From Ehretia macrophylla (lineage: Eukaryota; Streptophyta; Magnoliopsida; Boraginales; Ehretiaceae): a stretch of DNA of 64,000 nt. The position numbers were made by a program, and so were the translations under genes. The stretch spans positions 35,693,080 to 35,757,079 of the forward strand of contig CM075773.1 in NCBI GenBank assembly GCA_037974665.1, written 5' to 3'. Of this stretch, positions 1 through 14,019 are shown piece by piece. The notes below the pieces were generated by a model. That model had not been told where the DNA came from, ran no database searches, and saw only the letters and a list, made by a program, of their open reading frames with translations. Each line of letters starts with the position of its first letter. Within the stretch, counting starts at the first letter, position 1.

Positions 1-2013
1 TTGGTATAGAAGTTCGCGTTATTCTTTCTCATTTGGGGCACAGTTCTGAGCCAATAGAAATCTCACTTCGAGTGTAGTATATGATATTATAAGTAAACAA
101 TTTCATAGCATCATTAAAAATTAACGAATAGGTTTACCCAAAAAAAACAAATAAATTAACGAATAGGCTTAAATCGACCTCGTGAACATGAAAAAAATTA
201 ATCCTGAGAGAAAAGATTAAATTTAACGAGTCAAATTTTAAAGTAGTCGATGTCTTATTCAAGTGAATTCTTATCAGTATTGCTGACCATGCTTTCTTTT
301 ACGTAAAAACATTAAACGATCATAGGCCTTTCTTGCTTCTGGACTAGTTCAATTTCTTAGTTCAAAATCCAATTATGAAAAAATTCTCAAATTTAGTTAC
401 CTTTTTAGACTAGTGATGCTTTTTTTTAATGTTACATTTTTCAAGAATTGATATCGAGACCTTTTACACACAAAACGAGAACAATACCACTAGAGCAAAT
501 GTCCAATGACTTTTAATGTTACATTTTTTTTAGTATTGCCGATCAAATTTTTTTTTTTTTTTTTTTAAATGTTACATTTAGAGTAGTGATGCTTTACAAT
601 CACAACCCATATAAAGTGTGGATCCCATCTGCCGGGATGCCCATGTGATCAACTCCAATATTGTAAATATTTTTGTTGATAATACACAAATTTGTTTACC
701 TAGCAAAAGAACAAAATCATATAAATTGAAAGAGAATCCACACAAGTTAGAAATAATAATTTCTCACAGTGATAAAATAACTCACATATTGTTGAATGAC
801 AACTTTATCTAAAGGTTTAAGTTGCTAAAGGAAGATAATTATATTTATTTATTATTTTCAATACGACGTGCAAGATGAATTTTTTTTGTACTTGTATATG
901 AATAATTGTAATATTTTGTATATGTGTGACAGAGAGACTTAAATGCAAGACCATTTGGTAATCTGAATTTTAATACCATGTTACCTTACCATTTTATCAA
1001 AAAATTTAATTTATTAAAAAGATATTATTATATTTATTTATTGTATTCAAACATATATATTAGAAATTTCAGTAGGATCTCATTTTAACTGAATAAACAA
1101 CGATGAAAAACTTCACCTGCCTATTTCGAGTTAAATTTAATTGTTAAAACTTGATATTCTCGAACTCTCATTTAGTATCAAAATCCGAAAATTTAGAAAG
1201 TAGTATGAATATTGTAGAGTTTTGCTTGAATTATATAATTTCCTTCAATCTCACAAAATTAAGACCAAAGCTTTGCAGGGTGCGCACCTTCCTTTCTACT
1301 CGAATATGTTAATAAAATGCACATTAAATTGAGACATATCAAAGAAACTAATAAATTAATTATCCTTTAGAAAAGGAAAGTTAACTATAATAATATGGGA
1401 CATATAAAAAAAAGAAAGTGAGCCTATTTTTATGGGAAAGAGAGAGTAGATTATTATAAACTTGTCCTTTAACACTATATATATATAAATTCAGTTTGAA
1501 TTTCGAGAAATAGTTAAATGCCAACCTCTCTTATGAAAAATAACTTTCTTTCTACTCGAATATGAGTGGAAATTTAAATGACCAACGCGACACGTCTCAT
1601 TCAATTACAAGAGGAGTTGCTATCGGACAAGGATATGAGAGATACCACTAGTAGAGCAAGGCAATTAACTCATACCCAAAGGAAGAAAAACCATGAACTT
1701 GCCTTTCGAGCTTTATGAATCCTACTTTTTCCAGATATGTTCATTATAATAAAGAAATCATTAAATATATCTTATAACGTTACAACGACAAGTCCACTAA
1801 TTTTAATTTCCCACTCGGGTGGTGGCGTGGTGCTGTAATCCATATGCTTCTCTCTTAGAAAATCTCCTGACATTTCAAGATATCAAGCATAACCAAAGAT
1901 TCATGTTCCACATGTCTCCTAAACCATTCAAATTCTATCTTCCTTCAACTTTAGCTCCACATCTAAGAAATTTTTTTAGAGATATTTTCAAATCATCTAC
2001 ACTTTCTGTTATG
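1..2013. other. AT-rich upstream region, no gene recognised
   Basis: This stretch is AT-rich with several homopolymer runs, for example a T run near 549-566. The short open frames in it, such as 618-812 and 1819-2082, have no recognisable domain and lie in AT-rich or promoter-proximal DNA. Nothing here could be assigned to a transposon family by eye. The last few hundred bases presumably contain the THI1 promoter. Confidence 0.5.
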
Positions 2014-2020
2014 TATAAAT
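2014..2020 (+). promoter_or_regulatory. Probable TATA box of the THI1 gene
   Basis: TATAAAT lies about 100 bp upstream of the THI1 start codon at 2119, which allows a 5' leader of roughly 70 bases. It is the best TATA match near the gene. The transcription start itself is inferred. Confidence 0.45.
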
Positions 2021-2091
2021 ATTGTTGCAAGTACTCATTCATACTCACAACTCATTCCCCAATCACTGGCCTAGATATATAGTTTGATTAA

Positions 2092-3775
<1,684 letters not shown>

Positions 3776-4048
3776 TTGCACCTCAATCACATTGCGAGGA
3801 TGAGAGGATTGAGCAGGACAATCACTCATTGACAATAAACAAAATAAGACAATGATGAATCTTTGCTTCTGGCAGTGAGGATTGATGATAAAAAATGTAG
3901 ATAAAACATATGGATGGTCTAATGGTTTTTCGAGTACCATCTTCATTTAACATCCTGTTCAAATTCGAGAAATGTCTTCCTTATGTTTGTGGCAATCTTT
4001 ACTTTTAATTAACCGTTATACATGTATATGAGACTCATTGTCAAGAAT

Positions 4049-4110
4049 CGACTTACCATAATAATAAAATAATGACCAACGACTTACCATAATAATAAAA
4101 TAATGACCAA
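4049..4110. repeat. Exact 31-bp tandem duplication downstream of THI1
   Basis: The units 4049-4079 and 4080-4110 are identical and start cgacttaccataataat. They lie about 275 bp past the THI1 stop codon. The rest of 3776-4529 is AT-rich with no gene seen. Confidence 0.9.
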
Positions 4111-5409
4111 AGAGAAAAGGGCAAAAATATTTATTCACAATTGATAAATTAAAAAAAAAAAAAGGCAGGTAAAGCAATTGTAAGAATATATCCCAAAAAG
4201 TTTAATTTGTGAATCAAATTTAAGCACCAAGAGGTCTATGAGAATTTTTAACACCAAGAATTGAAATTTGAAGCCGGAGTGTGCAAAATGAGGCAATTAG
4301 TTGGTTTATGTATTTTCACGAGCATTACTATATGTCACCCCTTTGCCTTTAGTTTTCAATAATACAATTTTACACATAAAAAATTTGACATTCGATATGT
4401 GAATTTTTACTATATAAAGAAGAGATGAAAGGGTGACGTAACATATTAATCTTCATTGACTATTTGACTCAAAGTGTATAAAATCAGCATGGAAAGATAT
4501 TGTACTCATGAGGCCCAAACTTGCAACTTCTTGCAAATATTGCAAGTAACATACAACTGGACCAAAGTCCAAGTAGTCATTAAACTTTTCATTATTAAGA
4601 AAAGATTATAAACAATTTAGAAGGAAAAAGAAAAAAGATTACAAACAATTGTGCTAGACTAACTCGGCCCAAGGAAAAAACAAATACAAAACAAAGGATA
4701 GACGAAACAGGTTGGCCAGGCATAGACAAGGGCCGAATATAGTGGACTTAGGAAAACAAGCAATTACAGATAAATAAACTACGTTGATAAAAATTGGCCC
4801 AAAAACCAAACCCTAGCCCAGAAGTACAAACAATTGCCTAAATGATAGATCTATCCTCTTCTCTTGCAGCGGCACCAACAATAGATCGAAGCTTTGATCG
4901 CTGTTCACCAGATGCCAGAAGCAAAAACATCAACAGAAACATAAAAAGTAGAGTTACATGTAAAATTATCGTTTCTTCTAAAAATTTAAATTATTAGAGA
5001 AAAATTTATTAAATTATTCATTGTCTTTAAATGGAGGCAAGATTTAGTCTTACATGTGGACATTTTTATTATTTTTAAATGAATGACAGCGAGAGTTTTA
5101 GTATTTTTTAATGAATAATGACGAGACTTGAACTTAAAATTGTTTAGTAACTTAGACCCTGATAAGTTTTTAGACGATGAAGTCATTTTACATAGTATCA
5201 TAATTGGACATTGGCTTTATGTTATTCATCAATGTGCAACGTATTTGTGTTTTAGGCACTGACTTTGAACACAGTTTTCAAATTCCCTGCTTTGTACCTT
5301 GTTATTCATTAATTGAGACTTGAACAATTGACTTTAATTTGGTATGCAACTCTTCCAATTTTTCTGCTTTTTAACCATGTCACTTAATTAATTATGGGTC
5401 ACACTTGAA

Positions 5410-6260
5410 AGATGTGTTGGAGAATCCAATTGTCCCACATAGATAAGTTGGCATTTTTCAATTCAGTATATAAAATCATGGGCTACTTCGCTCAGTATCT
5501 ATTGATTTTAGGATGGAACCGACTATTTAACATAGTAACAAAGATGGACTCTTAGTCCAATCACGTCCATCATGTATGCAACTCACATTGCTGCCTCACT
5601 TAATTCAATGTCAGTTCGACTCCAGCCGCACACAATGGAGGATATTAAAATATACAATTTTTCCCATATGCAAAGTTATAAACTCTACATCATCTGAAAG
5701 TGCTATTTCCTTGAATCCGGTTGCACATAAGGAAGAGTATTAGAATATACAAGTCATCTCGTATGAAAAATTATGAACTCAACATCATCTAAAGTCCAAA
5801 TCATCTTAAAGTGCTATTTCCTCGAATCCGGTTGCACATAAAAGAGAGTATTAGAATATACAATTCATCCCATATGAAAAATTATAAACTCCACATCATT
5901 TGAAAGTTTAAACTTCTAGATGAGATGGTCAATTAATATGATATTAGAGGCCTTAGATTCATGTCTCACCATTGTTCACGTGCAAAACATAAAAAAACAA
6001 ATTTTGCCTACATATAAGAGGACATGTTGAAGAAAATAAATAAATATAATAAGATTCACGTGTAATAATTTAAACTTTTAGATGAAGTGGTAATTTAAGC
6101 TCAAGTTACTAAAAGGTTTGGGTTTAAATTCCGTCACTACCTATTTAAAATTATTAAAATTACCCATGTGTAAGGTGAAAAAAATAAATTCAACAGTTTC
6201 TAGGGGTTTTATAAAAAATAAATAGTATAATAAATTTTTTTTTAACAGGTTGATCTTTTT
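5410..6260. repeat. Decayed small LTR/TRIM-like repeat modules
   Basis: Several related AT-rich modules follow one another. One starts tgttggagaatccaattgtc (5415) and ends near tttaaca (5538), followed by a degenerate primer-binding-like stretch. Others contain tattagaatatacaa and end in atgatattagaggcc or similar decayed forms of tggtatcagag. Sister modules occur in unit 2 (26560-26720, 28340-28900, 29935-30150) and one inside 46040-46250. This fits TRIM or short-LTR remnants, but no complete element with two terminal repeats was delimited. Confidence 0.4.
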
Positions 6261-7707
6261 CATGAAACAAAGTTCCAATCATAAAGAACCAAAAAATGTG
6301 TCCACTTGGGCATACAAGGAACTTTTTTTTGGACGTACAAGGAACGAAGTTCCAAACTTTTAACTTCCTATATATGGATGGCCATAATTTTAATGTATTG
6401 CACTACCGATAATTTTTTTTGCCAAGACACTACCGAGAAATTTGACCATTGCAACTGAGGTGCTTTTTTTACTTTTTTTACATTTTTTTTCTTTTTTTGT
6501 CAGTCAATTTTGGTCTTGCATCAGCTTACACTCATCTCTACTTGTCCACTTCATTTGGCTGGTAGCATCGATCTCAATCTATTCCACTTTACCCTAAACC
6601 TAAAAGTTAACTAGTCAGGGCTAATTAGAATTAAGTCTTCCTCTCCCTTTTCGAAAGCTTTTTTAGTGGTTTTATTCACTCAAGTAAAATGTACGATAAG
6701 TGTCTATTCATAATACAACTGTGTGATTACAATAAGATCAGCCATAAGGACATGATGGAGTAAATCAAGAGATTTTAATTACAATCAATCAATTTTAAAA
6801 GTCAAATGTGATATCGTTAGAAGAATGTTTTATGTCACTTTTCACTTTTTTTTTTTTTGTTTATCTGTTATCATTTTAAAAAAAAAATACTTGTTACTAT
6901 TGTCGAATTATTATTACTATTTTATTTGAATTACATATTCAATTAATACAGAGACGAATCTAAGATTTTAATATGAGGCCCGAGATCATTTTTATTTGTC
7001 TTTGTATATGATAGTAAAGTTAAATAAAAAAAATTAGAGGGTTTATAAATATTTTTTTTAAAAATATAACTAATTTTTTTTAAAAAAAATATAAAATTGG
7101 AAAAAAATATAACTAATTTTTTTAAAAAAGATATAAAATTGGAAGGGTCGAACTCCCGTCGATCTCCACCTAGAACCGCACTGAATTAGTGGCAAAGTGT
7201 TTTATTTGAGGACAAAAAGATACTTCGGTCATCATAATACAAAGGGTCAAAGTGCAACTAATAAAAAGTATTTGTATAAAAAGTCAAAATATATCACATC
7301 TCATCACATATAAGCCCCCTTTTGAGACATTAGAAAACATCCAAAAATACTAAAACATTTTCGAGAATTTTCCACTCGCCACGTGTAAGCCCTTATTTGG
7401 ACATAGAAAACGACCAAAAGTTTTCCAGAATTTTCTATGAAAGAATAGATTATTCTAAAGACAAGATTTGACATGACATTTTCGGCTGCATGCTACTAAA
7501 ATCGTTCTCAGGTGAAGCCATGACGTGACACTTTCCTTTAGACGCAAGAGAGTTCGTAAACGAAGCTACGTGCATGAACTGGTTTTGTTGTTGTTTTTAC
7601 GCTAAAATGACTGTGCTGTAAAAAACAGGAAGACAATCCTACTTCTTACTAAGGCTCTGTAAAATAATTTATTTGTAAAAAATATTTAACGATATTAGGT
7701 TTCACTT

Positions 7708-8180
7708 TTTTTTTTTTCTAAGTCAACGACTAAAATGTTCTATTAATAAAACAAATTACAAAAGGTATGCCAAAAATCAATTATAGAGAGAACCTAGTCT
7801 AAGAAGAAAATACATCTTTGAGGCTCATGCTAGGACTAAACAATAAAAAGAAGAAAAAAAAAAAATCAGGTAAGTGGAGATGCTAACAAACCCGGGGAAT
7901 CCTCTCCTGGTTCAATAGGCTTACCTGTAAGAAAATTAGTGATAACTCTAGAGAGATCTGATCTGTGAGAAGCTGGGGGCTAGCTTAGTGACATCCTGTC
8001 ATTTTCAATATCAAGTTGCCCAAGTAGAACTTGAGTCTGATGGATTTGATTCAGACCTTCATCAAATTTGTTATGAGTAACCATGGAGGACTGGGGAGAT
8101 GAATTATGCTTGGAAGGAGGCTTCGAAGAGGGTTTAGAGCTGGAGGGGCGAGATTGATGTAGGTCAGAGTTGAATGCCAA
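7708..8180 (-). repeat. Unassigned retro-fragment shared by units 1 and 2
   Basis: The segment starts with a T run (7708-7719) and is matched in unit 2 at about 31011-31497. On the minus strand an open stretch (about 7980-8165) encodes a Ser/Pro/Lys-rich peptide ending in QLDIENDRMSLS. The T run at one edge suggests a reverse-oriented poly(A) element, but I do not recognise the protein. Confidence 0.3.
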
Positions 8181-8184
8181 TATG

Positions 8185-8215
<31 letters not shown>

Positions 8216-8571
8216 GGGGCAACACCCTCCACAATTTTATTAATACTAAAAACAAGTACAAAAGCGAAGGGAGATATAGGCTTTACCTTCGCGGGAGGAT
8301 GGAGACTTACATGCCTCATCGTTCAATTACTTTAAAAAGATTACAAACACTCCTTTTTACAAAATCTTATAAAAATATAAATATAAAAGAACTAAGTCCT
8401 AAATTATAATCAGGATCTAAAGCTTGGTAAGCTCATTTTATCAATCTTAATCATCCCTTGAAGTTCTTTGTGAGGTGTGAGATCGATCTTGGAGAATGGT
8501 AGCATGCTTCGTTATAGCTCCCCTGTTGGCAAGATAATGATCAGCTGGTTGGGTGCCTGCTCGAAAGATGT
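8181..8571 (-). mobile_element. LINE-like 3' fragment with 14-bp target-site duplication
   Basis: This insert is present in unit 1 and absent from the sister site in unit 2 (about 31477-31490). It is flanked by GAGTTGAATGCCAA (8167-8180) and GAGTTGAATGTCAA (8572-8585), 13 of 14 matching, as expected for target-primed reverse transcription. The T run at 8185-8202 would be the poly(A) tail of a minus-strand element. The sequence after it, with aattttattaatactaaaaac, resembles the complement of the plus-strand LINE tail at 39550-39600. Confidence 0.65.
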
Positions 8572-8953
8572 GAGTTGAATGTCAAGATTATTTTAATGAA
8601 AGATCTATTTTCTTTACTTTGTTTTTATTTATAAAATAGTACAAAGATCACCCCACACCTACGAAAGTGATATCTGCTGCTAAAAGTGCCGTCAAAGAAC
8701 GAAGAATATTATTAGTCTAGTCTAATGAGAAGGTCTACGTACCTTAATGATTTTTGCTAGCCAGTCATCAACTCTGTTACAAGTTTCACGTATAGAAAAC
8801 AATTTTCTGTACTTGTTTGCTTAGTCAATGAATATGTTTCGAGGATTAATCACGCGGCTTCAATCACGACCGACACATTCACAAAATAAGTGAAATAATA
8901 TAGAGTTGGAAGAATTATTGATCAGAAATAATAGAATATCTCAGTTCAAACAA

Positions 8954-9501
8954 GGGAAAATGTAATATTTAGTCTTTATTATTTTAAATTTTTTTTAATA
9001 ACATCTTTAATGTTTAATTTTTTTTTAATTTTATCTTTATTATTTTTAAAAAAGTTTCAATTTCATTCCTATTATATTTATAAAAAATTAATTTATTTCC
9101 TATTGTTTATATAAAGTTTTAAATTCATCTCTATTCTTCAAAATTAGTCAATTTAGTCCCTATTATTTTTAAAAAAATTCAAATTCGTCCCTATTATTAT
9201 CAGCAAATTTCAATTTAGTTCATAAATAATAAGGACAAATTTAAAACTTTAGGAAAATAATAGGGACGAAATTAAAATTTTTAAAAAAATAATAGGAACA
9301 AAATTGAAACTTTTTAGAAATAATAGGGATGAAATTAAAACTTTTTGGAAAACAATAGGGATGAAATTAAAAAATTTTAAACAATAAAGATGAAATTAAA
9401 ACTTTTAGAGAAATAATAGGGATGTAATTGAGAAATTTTAAATAATTGGAATGTAAATGTAACTTTTTTGAATTAATAGGGAGTAAATGTGCTATTTTTC
9501 T
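8954..9501. mobile_element. Foldback (long inverted-repeat) element with 9-bp target duplication, Mutator-like
   Basis: The element is 548 bp long. Each arm of about 270 bp is a string of degenerate units of the form tttaatttcatccctattattt, and the second half is the reverse complement of the first with the centre near 9220. Flanks are TTCAAACAA (8945-8953) and TTTAAACAA (9502-9510). The unit 2 sister has an uninterrupted TTCAAACAA at 31884-31892, so this is a precise insertion. Ends begin GGGAAAAT. A 9-bp duplication is typical of Mutator-like elements. No transposase is present. Confidence 0.75.
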
Positions 9502-9799
9502 TTTAAACAATAACAAATGTTCTTGAAGAGATCGGGAGACTCCAGAAGTTTTTTCTGGAGAGGTGAACTCGAGTGTTGATAAAAAATAAAATAAAATAAA
9601 AAAACTCGAGTGTTTTTCTTTTGGGGTGTGTGTATGTGTGTGTTTTCTTTTTCTCAGGAAAAAATAATCACTGGACGACGAGCTTAGAACAAGTTGAGGT
9701 GATACATGTTTTGTCAAAAAAGTTCATACCATTTAAAGGCATATTGGAGATGTTTAGTGTAACCAAGAACTGATTAATCTAATCTCTTTTAGAAAATCA

Positions 9800-10261
9800 T
9801 ACATTCTTTCTGCGCGTTGGGAGTGGAATCAAGGGACCGCTTGTTCTTCGAACTTCTCTAGTAGAGTATATGAAAGCTAGCATTGCTTTCAGCGTCTTTG
9901 CTGTGGCAGACTCAATTTGGATTGGGATCACCTACTTGTCAAGCTTTGTATGGATAGCCAAAAATACAGCCTTAAAGTCCATTTGTTGAAGCTTTCATTT
10001 TGCTCATGTATTTACCACATTTGGCTGGAGCATAACAACAGGATTTTTGGTTCACCAATCTCATCAGAGGAGTAAATTGTTGAAAAAATAGTCTCGGATG
10101 TTAAAAGTAAAATTAGCTTATATTATAAATACAAAGATTGTCTAGAAAACAGGTTTTTTATGTGTTGACTTTAAAAATTACGTTATCAAGCTGAGTAAAT
10201 GACCCTAAAAAAATTTAGGGCACAAAAGGAGATTATTTACTTAGCAAAAAAAAAAAAAAAC
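9800..10261 (+). mobile_element. 5'-truncated L1-type LINE remnant with poly(A) tail
   Basis: Broken plus-strand frames encode ESRDRLFF, the zinc-binding RT C-terminal region of plant L1 LINEs, and then WLEHNNRIFGSPISSEE followed by a stop and IVEKIVSDV, the linker seen before RNase H in this family. An A run at 10246-10260 marks the 3' end. A sister copy sits at 32400-32870 in unit 2, so insertion predates the duplication. It ends about 210 bp before the TATA box of the HyPRP gene. Confidence 0.7.
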
Positions 10262-10326
10262 TACTTAGATAAGCCCGTAGATTTAGGCTTTAGCATGGAA
10301 AATGGCAATTGGATTTCTTTATGTCA

Positions 10327-10480
10327 CATGCATCCAAATTTTCCCTAATCTTCGTCGGCTATAATGTCTAGCCTACATATGACATATAGGTGTTAGGAAT
10401 TCTTTTACTATTTACTATATTGCTATTTTATAAATTAAATCAATCAAACACTCAACCCCTTCTCTCCTTCCTATAAATAG
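10327..10480 (+). promoter_or_regulatory. HyPRP gene 1 promoter: RY motif and TATA box
   Basis: CATGCAT (RY element, 10327-10333) lies in a block conserved in all five clustered paralogues (tcacatgcat). The TATA box TATAAATAG is at 10472-10480, 87 bp before the start codon. RY motifs are bound by B3-domain factors in plants; use here is inferred from conservation. Confidence 0.6.
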
Positions 10481-10566
10481 CCAAGCTCTTCGTACAAATT
10501 TTTTCATCACAAAAGCTCCTTCCTTAACTGATATAGTAATCGCAAAGCATAATTAGGGTTTGGGAT

Positions 10567-11319
10567 ATGGCTTCCAAGAACAATACTTCAATTGCCCTCT
10601 TTTTTGCTTTGAACCTTCTCTTCTTTTCTCTTGTAAGTGCTAATCATTGTAATTGCCCAAGTCCCAACAAACCAAAGCCAAAGCCAACGCCAACGCCAAC
10701 GCCAACGCCGAATCCAAAGCCAACGCCAACGCCAACGCCGAATCCAAAGCCAACGCCAACGCCAAATCCAAAGCCAACGCCAACGCCAACGCCGAATCCA
10801 AAGCCAACGCCAACGCCAAATCCAAAGCCAACGCCAACGCCAAATCCAAAGCCAACGCCAACGCCAACGCCAAATCCAAAACCAACGCCAACTCCAACGC
10901 CAAAGCCAACGCCGAATCCAAAGCCAACGCCAACGCCAACGCCAAATCCAAAGCCAACGCCAACGCCAAATCCAAAGCCAACGCCAACGCCAACGCCAAA
11001 TCCAAAACCAACGCCAACTCCAACGCCAACGCCAAATCCAAATCCCAACCCTTCCACAGCGACTTGCCCAATAGATGCACTTAAATTAGGTGTATGTGCC
11101 AACTTGCTTGGTACTCTACTTGGAATTACCATTGGTAACCCTCCCAAACAGTCATGCTGCTCTCTTCTTGAAGGTCTTGTTGATCTTGAGGCAGCTGTTT
11201 GCCTCTGCACTGCCATCAAAGCCAACATCTTGGGGATTAACCTTAATGTCCCTCTTTCCCTCAGCTTGCTTCTTAATGTTTGCGGCAAGAAGGTACCATC
11301 TGGCTGGCAATGTACATAA
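10567..11319 (+). CDS. Hybrid proline-rich protein (HyPRP) gene 1, expanded linker
   Basis: Encodes 250 residues, intronless. Residues 1-25 form a signal peptide ending in the cleavage-type tripeptide VSA. Residues about 30-165 are a linker of Thr-Pro, Asn-Pro and Lys-Pro dipeptides, with 11 NPKP units. Residues 167-249 are the eight-cysteine motif (C, C, CC, CLC, C, C) of the lipid-transfer-like DC2.15/AIR1/EARLI1 family. Members are secreted to the wall or membrane surface and have been tied to stress and defence responses; the role of this one is unknown. Gene 2, its duplicate, has a linker of only about 25 residues, so the difference is an in-frame minisatellite expansion in copy 1. The mature N-terminus reads NHCNC where the paralogues have CGTC. 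Start chosen by alignment with the paralogues and the shared TTTGGGAT leader. Confidence 0.93.
   Translation: MASKNNTSIALFFALNLLFFSLVSANHCNCPSPNKPKPKPTPTPTPTPNPKPTPTPTPNPKPTPTPNPKPTPTPTPNPKPTPTPNPKPTPTPNPKPTPTPTPNPKPTPTPTPKPTPNPKPTPTPTPNPKPTPTPNPKPTPTPTPNPKPTPTPTPTPNPNPNPSTATCPIDALKLGVCANLLGTLLGITIGNPPKQSCCSLLEGLVDLEAAVCLCTAIKANILGINLNVPLSLSLLLNVCGKKVPSGWQCT
10671..11050. repeat. Coding minisatellite (Thr-Pro)n-Asn-Pro-Lys-Pro
   Basis: About 380 bases are built from ccaacg, ccaaat and ccaaag hexamers in blocks of 24 and 30 bases, with a higher-order alternation of long ([10 protein letters not shown]) and short (TPTPNPKP) units. A larger block, including a variant CCAACTCCAACG segment, appears twice (near 10880 and 11006), which suggests duplication by slippage or unequal exchange. 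The array has no stop codons in five frames, which explains the many overlapping open frames. Confidence 0.9.
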
Positions 11320-12934
11320 ACACACTTAAAAGTTCTAAGTGTTTATGCTTTATCTAGTTGTTAAAGAAATAATTTCCAATATAAGGAGAATGACGGCCAA
11401 TAAGATCTCTGAAATTAACCAGCCAACTGGGTTGATTTTACTATTCTTTTCTATAGAAAAGAAGTCAGCTATCTATGTAAAACCAAAAGATCAACAGGTC
11501 AAGTTTTACTACAATTACTAAAATGCGTTTTCAGTGAATATGAAACTTCTTGTTCCCTTTGAAAAGAAGCTGTATGGTTTGGTGTAATGTTGCTCGAGTT
11601 TTCTCTCTGTAACAATAATCATTCAGCAACTAGCTTGTATGTCTTTATGTTATTGTGTATGGAATGAATTATCACTAAATTTTTCGTTCTCTAATTATGT
11701 AGTTGGCCCCTTGTTCTTCCAATAATTCTAAAACCCGTAAACCAGTTATTACATCTTATACCTGAGAAATATTAATGAATAGCCATATTTTTAATGGCCA
11801 ATAGAGACTCTACTAATAAAAATAGAGTAAGTGAAGAACTAATCAAAATAGAAAGGGAGGCACAAACTTGTGATTTGCAAGCCTTTATCAATGGAAAAAA
11901 CAATAAATAAACTACAAATCTAAAGATTTCTGTACGCCTTTCAACTTAAATTCCATTCACACTTAATCTCTCCCACCCAAGGAGTATATAAACAACCTAT
12001 AATTTCAGTCTCATTACAAATTCTCAAATACAAGGTTATTTGCAAATAATAAGTAACAATTAGAAACCATTGCAATTAAACTATAATTTCACATGACAAG
12101 AGCTTTTTTACTTGTTCAATTAGAGTGTCCAAAAGAGCTAAAATATTATACTATAAGCATTAATTAACATTTTAATATTGATTGATATTTTGTATGGCAC
12201 TAGTGATTGACATCCAAATGCTCAAGATTTTTTTTTTTGTTTTTTTGCGGGTTAAGCGGTGTGTACCAAATGTTCAAGATTGCACTAGCAATCTTTTAAT
12301 TGGGGATAAAATTTATTATTAAGTATTATAAATTATTCTTTTGTTTTTATTGGAAATTCTTTTCACATTGTTACTTCGGTTCCCAATATTAAGTATTCAC
12401 TTAATCTTGTTAGAACAGTCGGACAAATGAATAATGTTTGGGTGAACCAAAAAAGTTTAAATATAGCCAGAACTTATAAGAGGATCTAAAAAAAAAAAAG
12501 TAGTCATTCCTGATACAAAAGTAACTAGTATTTTTGGCATTAAAAGATATTTTTAACTGATAATTATTTACAATTTTTAGGGTAAAATTGTAATGTGGAC
12601 TATGTAATATCGTCTGATCTCACCACTTGTGTTGTAATCTCGTCGTATAGCTTAAGAAAAAGGGAGAGGGGCAAACTACTATTAATCTTCCATTTATACA
12701 CGATTTGTCTGATTAACAAAAAAAAAAAATTGCAAAATAAAATCTTAAACTCATAATTCCATTGAAAATGTCAACTAACATATTTGATTAAAGCTTAGTA
12801 TAGTAGTGAAGTTGAGGTCTTGAAATTAAAATATCTTCTTGTTGACCTGCTGTAGTATTACCCGTGGCTCCACATGGTTTAGAAACAAATAAAATAATTT
12901 ATTGAACATTTGGTTGAATCATTGTTATTATTTT
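11320..12934. other. 3' flank of HyPRP gene 1, conserved between units
   Basis: The sequence just after the gene (11320-11700) matches the 3' flanks of genes 2, 3 and 4, including gttcccttt and the aataatcattcagca stretch, and probably holds the 3' UTR. The stretch 11810-11835 is the empty site for the CACTA element found beside gene 3. No further coding region is seen up to 12934. Confidence 0.6.
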
Positions 12935-13380
12935 CATTTTTTTGTTAGGCAAGTAATGAATTTCATTCCACCAAAGCAAATTGAAAGTACAGGTTGTAAC
13001 AAAAATACAAGATTAGATGTTGATTTTCCAGATTGAGCATAGAGCTCAATTTTCTATGTTGTCTATATATTTACAGTGTAAACCAATTCTACTACTAACA
13101 TCAGACATAATTTTTTCAACCACTTGTTCCTCTGTAGATACTTCTGAGTCATGCACCCTGCGATTCCTCTCGGCCCAGTTGTGGAAGATACAAGCACAGA
13201 AGGTAGACTTGAGTTTAGGCAAAAGAAAATCCCAGCTGGGGTTGAGCCTTCCAGCTCTTAAGTTTAGCGGCACATTGTTTCTAAACCCAAGAGAACGAAT
13301 GGGCCCCATAGAATATAAAACCCACCCCATGTCTCTTGGTTGATAAGAGATTGGATAAATTGAAGAATTTTCATCCATTC
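12935..13380 (-). mobile_element. L1-type LINE remnant, minus strand
   Basis: The minus-strand frame 13378-13046 encodes FHNWAERNRRVHDSE followed by STEEQVVEKIMSDVSSRI, closely similar to the broken LINE frame at 9800-10160. It is the RT C-terminal region of a plant L1 element. A T run at 12936-12943 is the likely tail. It is absent from unit 2 at the matching place (about 35360-35570), so it arrived after the duplication or was lost from unit 2. Confidence 0.65.
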
Positions 13381-14019
13381 ACACACGGCAGAGAACAAAT
13401 TTCACATCATAGACAGCACTATATATTCGGCTGGAAGATAATTTTCTTTATGGAAATTCTTTAGTCAGTTTGGACTGACTATCAGTCGTATGAAAATTCT
13501 TCAAACCATTCGCGCTGACCATCAGCTTTAAACACATGGAATATGCCCCATATATTGTAGGATCCACTTGTATATGAGCTGATGGTTGGTCCAAGTGGTT
13601 TGAATAATTACTCTAAATCTTAGAGATAATAGGTCAGTCCACCAGTATGTGAGACCTACTTATATGTGAGTGAACTGATAATCAACATGACTAAAAAATT
13701 CATCTTTTCTTTAATGTGTAAGAAAGAAACGAATATGCTAAAAACAAGATTTGACATTACATATTCGGCTGGATGATAGTGACACTGCATGTCATTCTAC
13801 GATGGGGTATAACGTGCATTCATACTCTGCTAACACTCTTTGACAATATGCAAACGAAGCTACGTGAACTAATTTGCAAATTTATTCAACTTTTATCAAT
13901 TAGCCATAGTGGCTAATTAAGACCCATATTTCTCTCTCTTAAAACTTTTTTCTTCTCCTCTCTAGAGTACTCTTACCAATCCGCTGCCTCCTTTGACGGC
14001 CAACACCACCACCCAAGGG

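Larger units (their letters stand above)
4530..13880. repeat. Tandem segmental duplication, unit 1 (contains HyPRP gene 1)
   Basis: Long stretches of this segment match 15450-35725 in order and orientation. Matching examples are 4956-5200 with 26114-26360, 6265-6380 with 28965-29070, 7440-7560 with 30485-30630, 10440-11320 with 33060-33610, and 13713-13880 with 35572-35725. The edges are where I stop seeing similarity and are approximate. The units differ by insertions listed separately: unit 1 has its own LINE fragments and a foldback element. Confidence 0.85.

Noticed and set aside
618-812. 64-residue open frame
   Set aside because: AT-rich, no recognisable motif, no sign of a promoter or conservation.
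3776-4020. A TPP riboswitch after THI1
   Set aside because: The plant TPP riboswitch is known in THIC 3' regions. No conserved TPP aptamer words were seen here.
10637-11288. Four long overlapping open frames on both strands across HyPRP gene 1
   Set aside because: They are by-products of the stop-free hexamer minisatellite. Their products are simple Gln/Arg, Ala/Asn, Ala/Leu and Gly/Val repeats, and only the frame from 10567 has the signal peptide and eight-cysteine domain.
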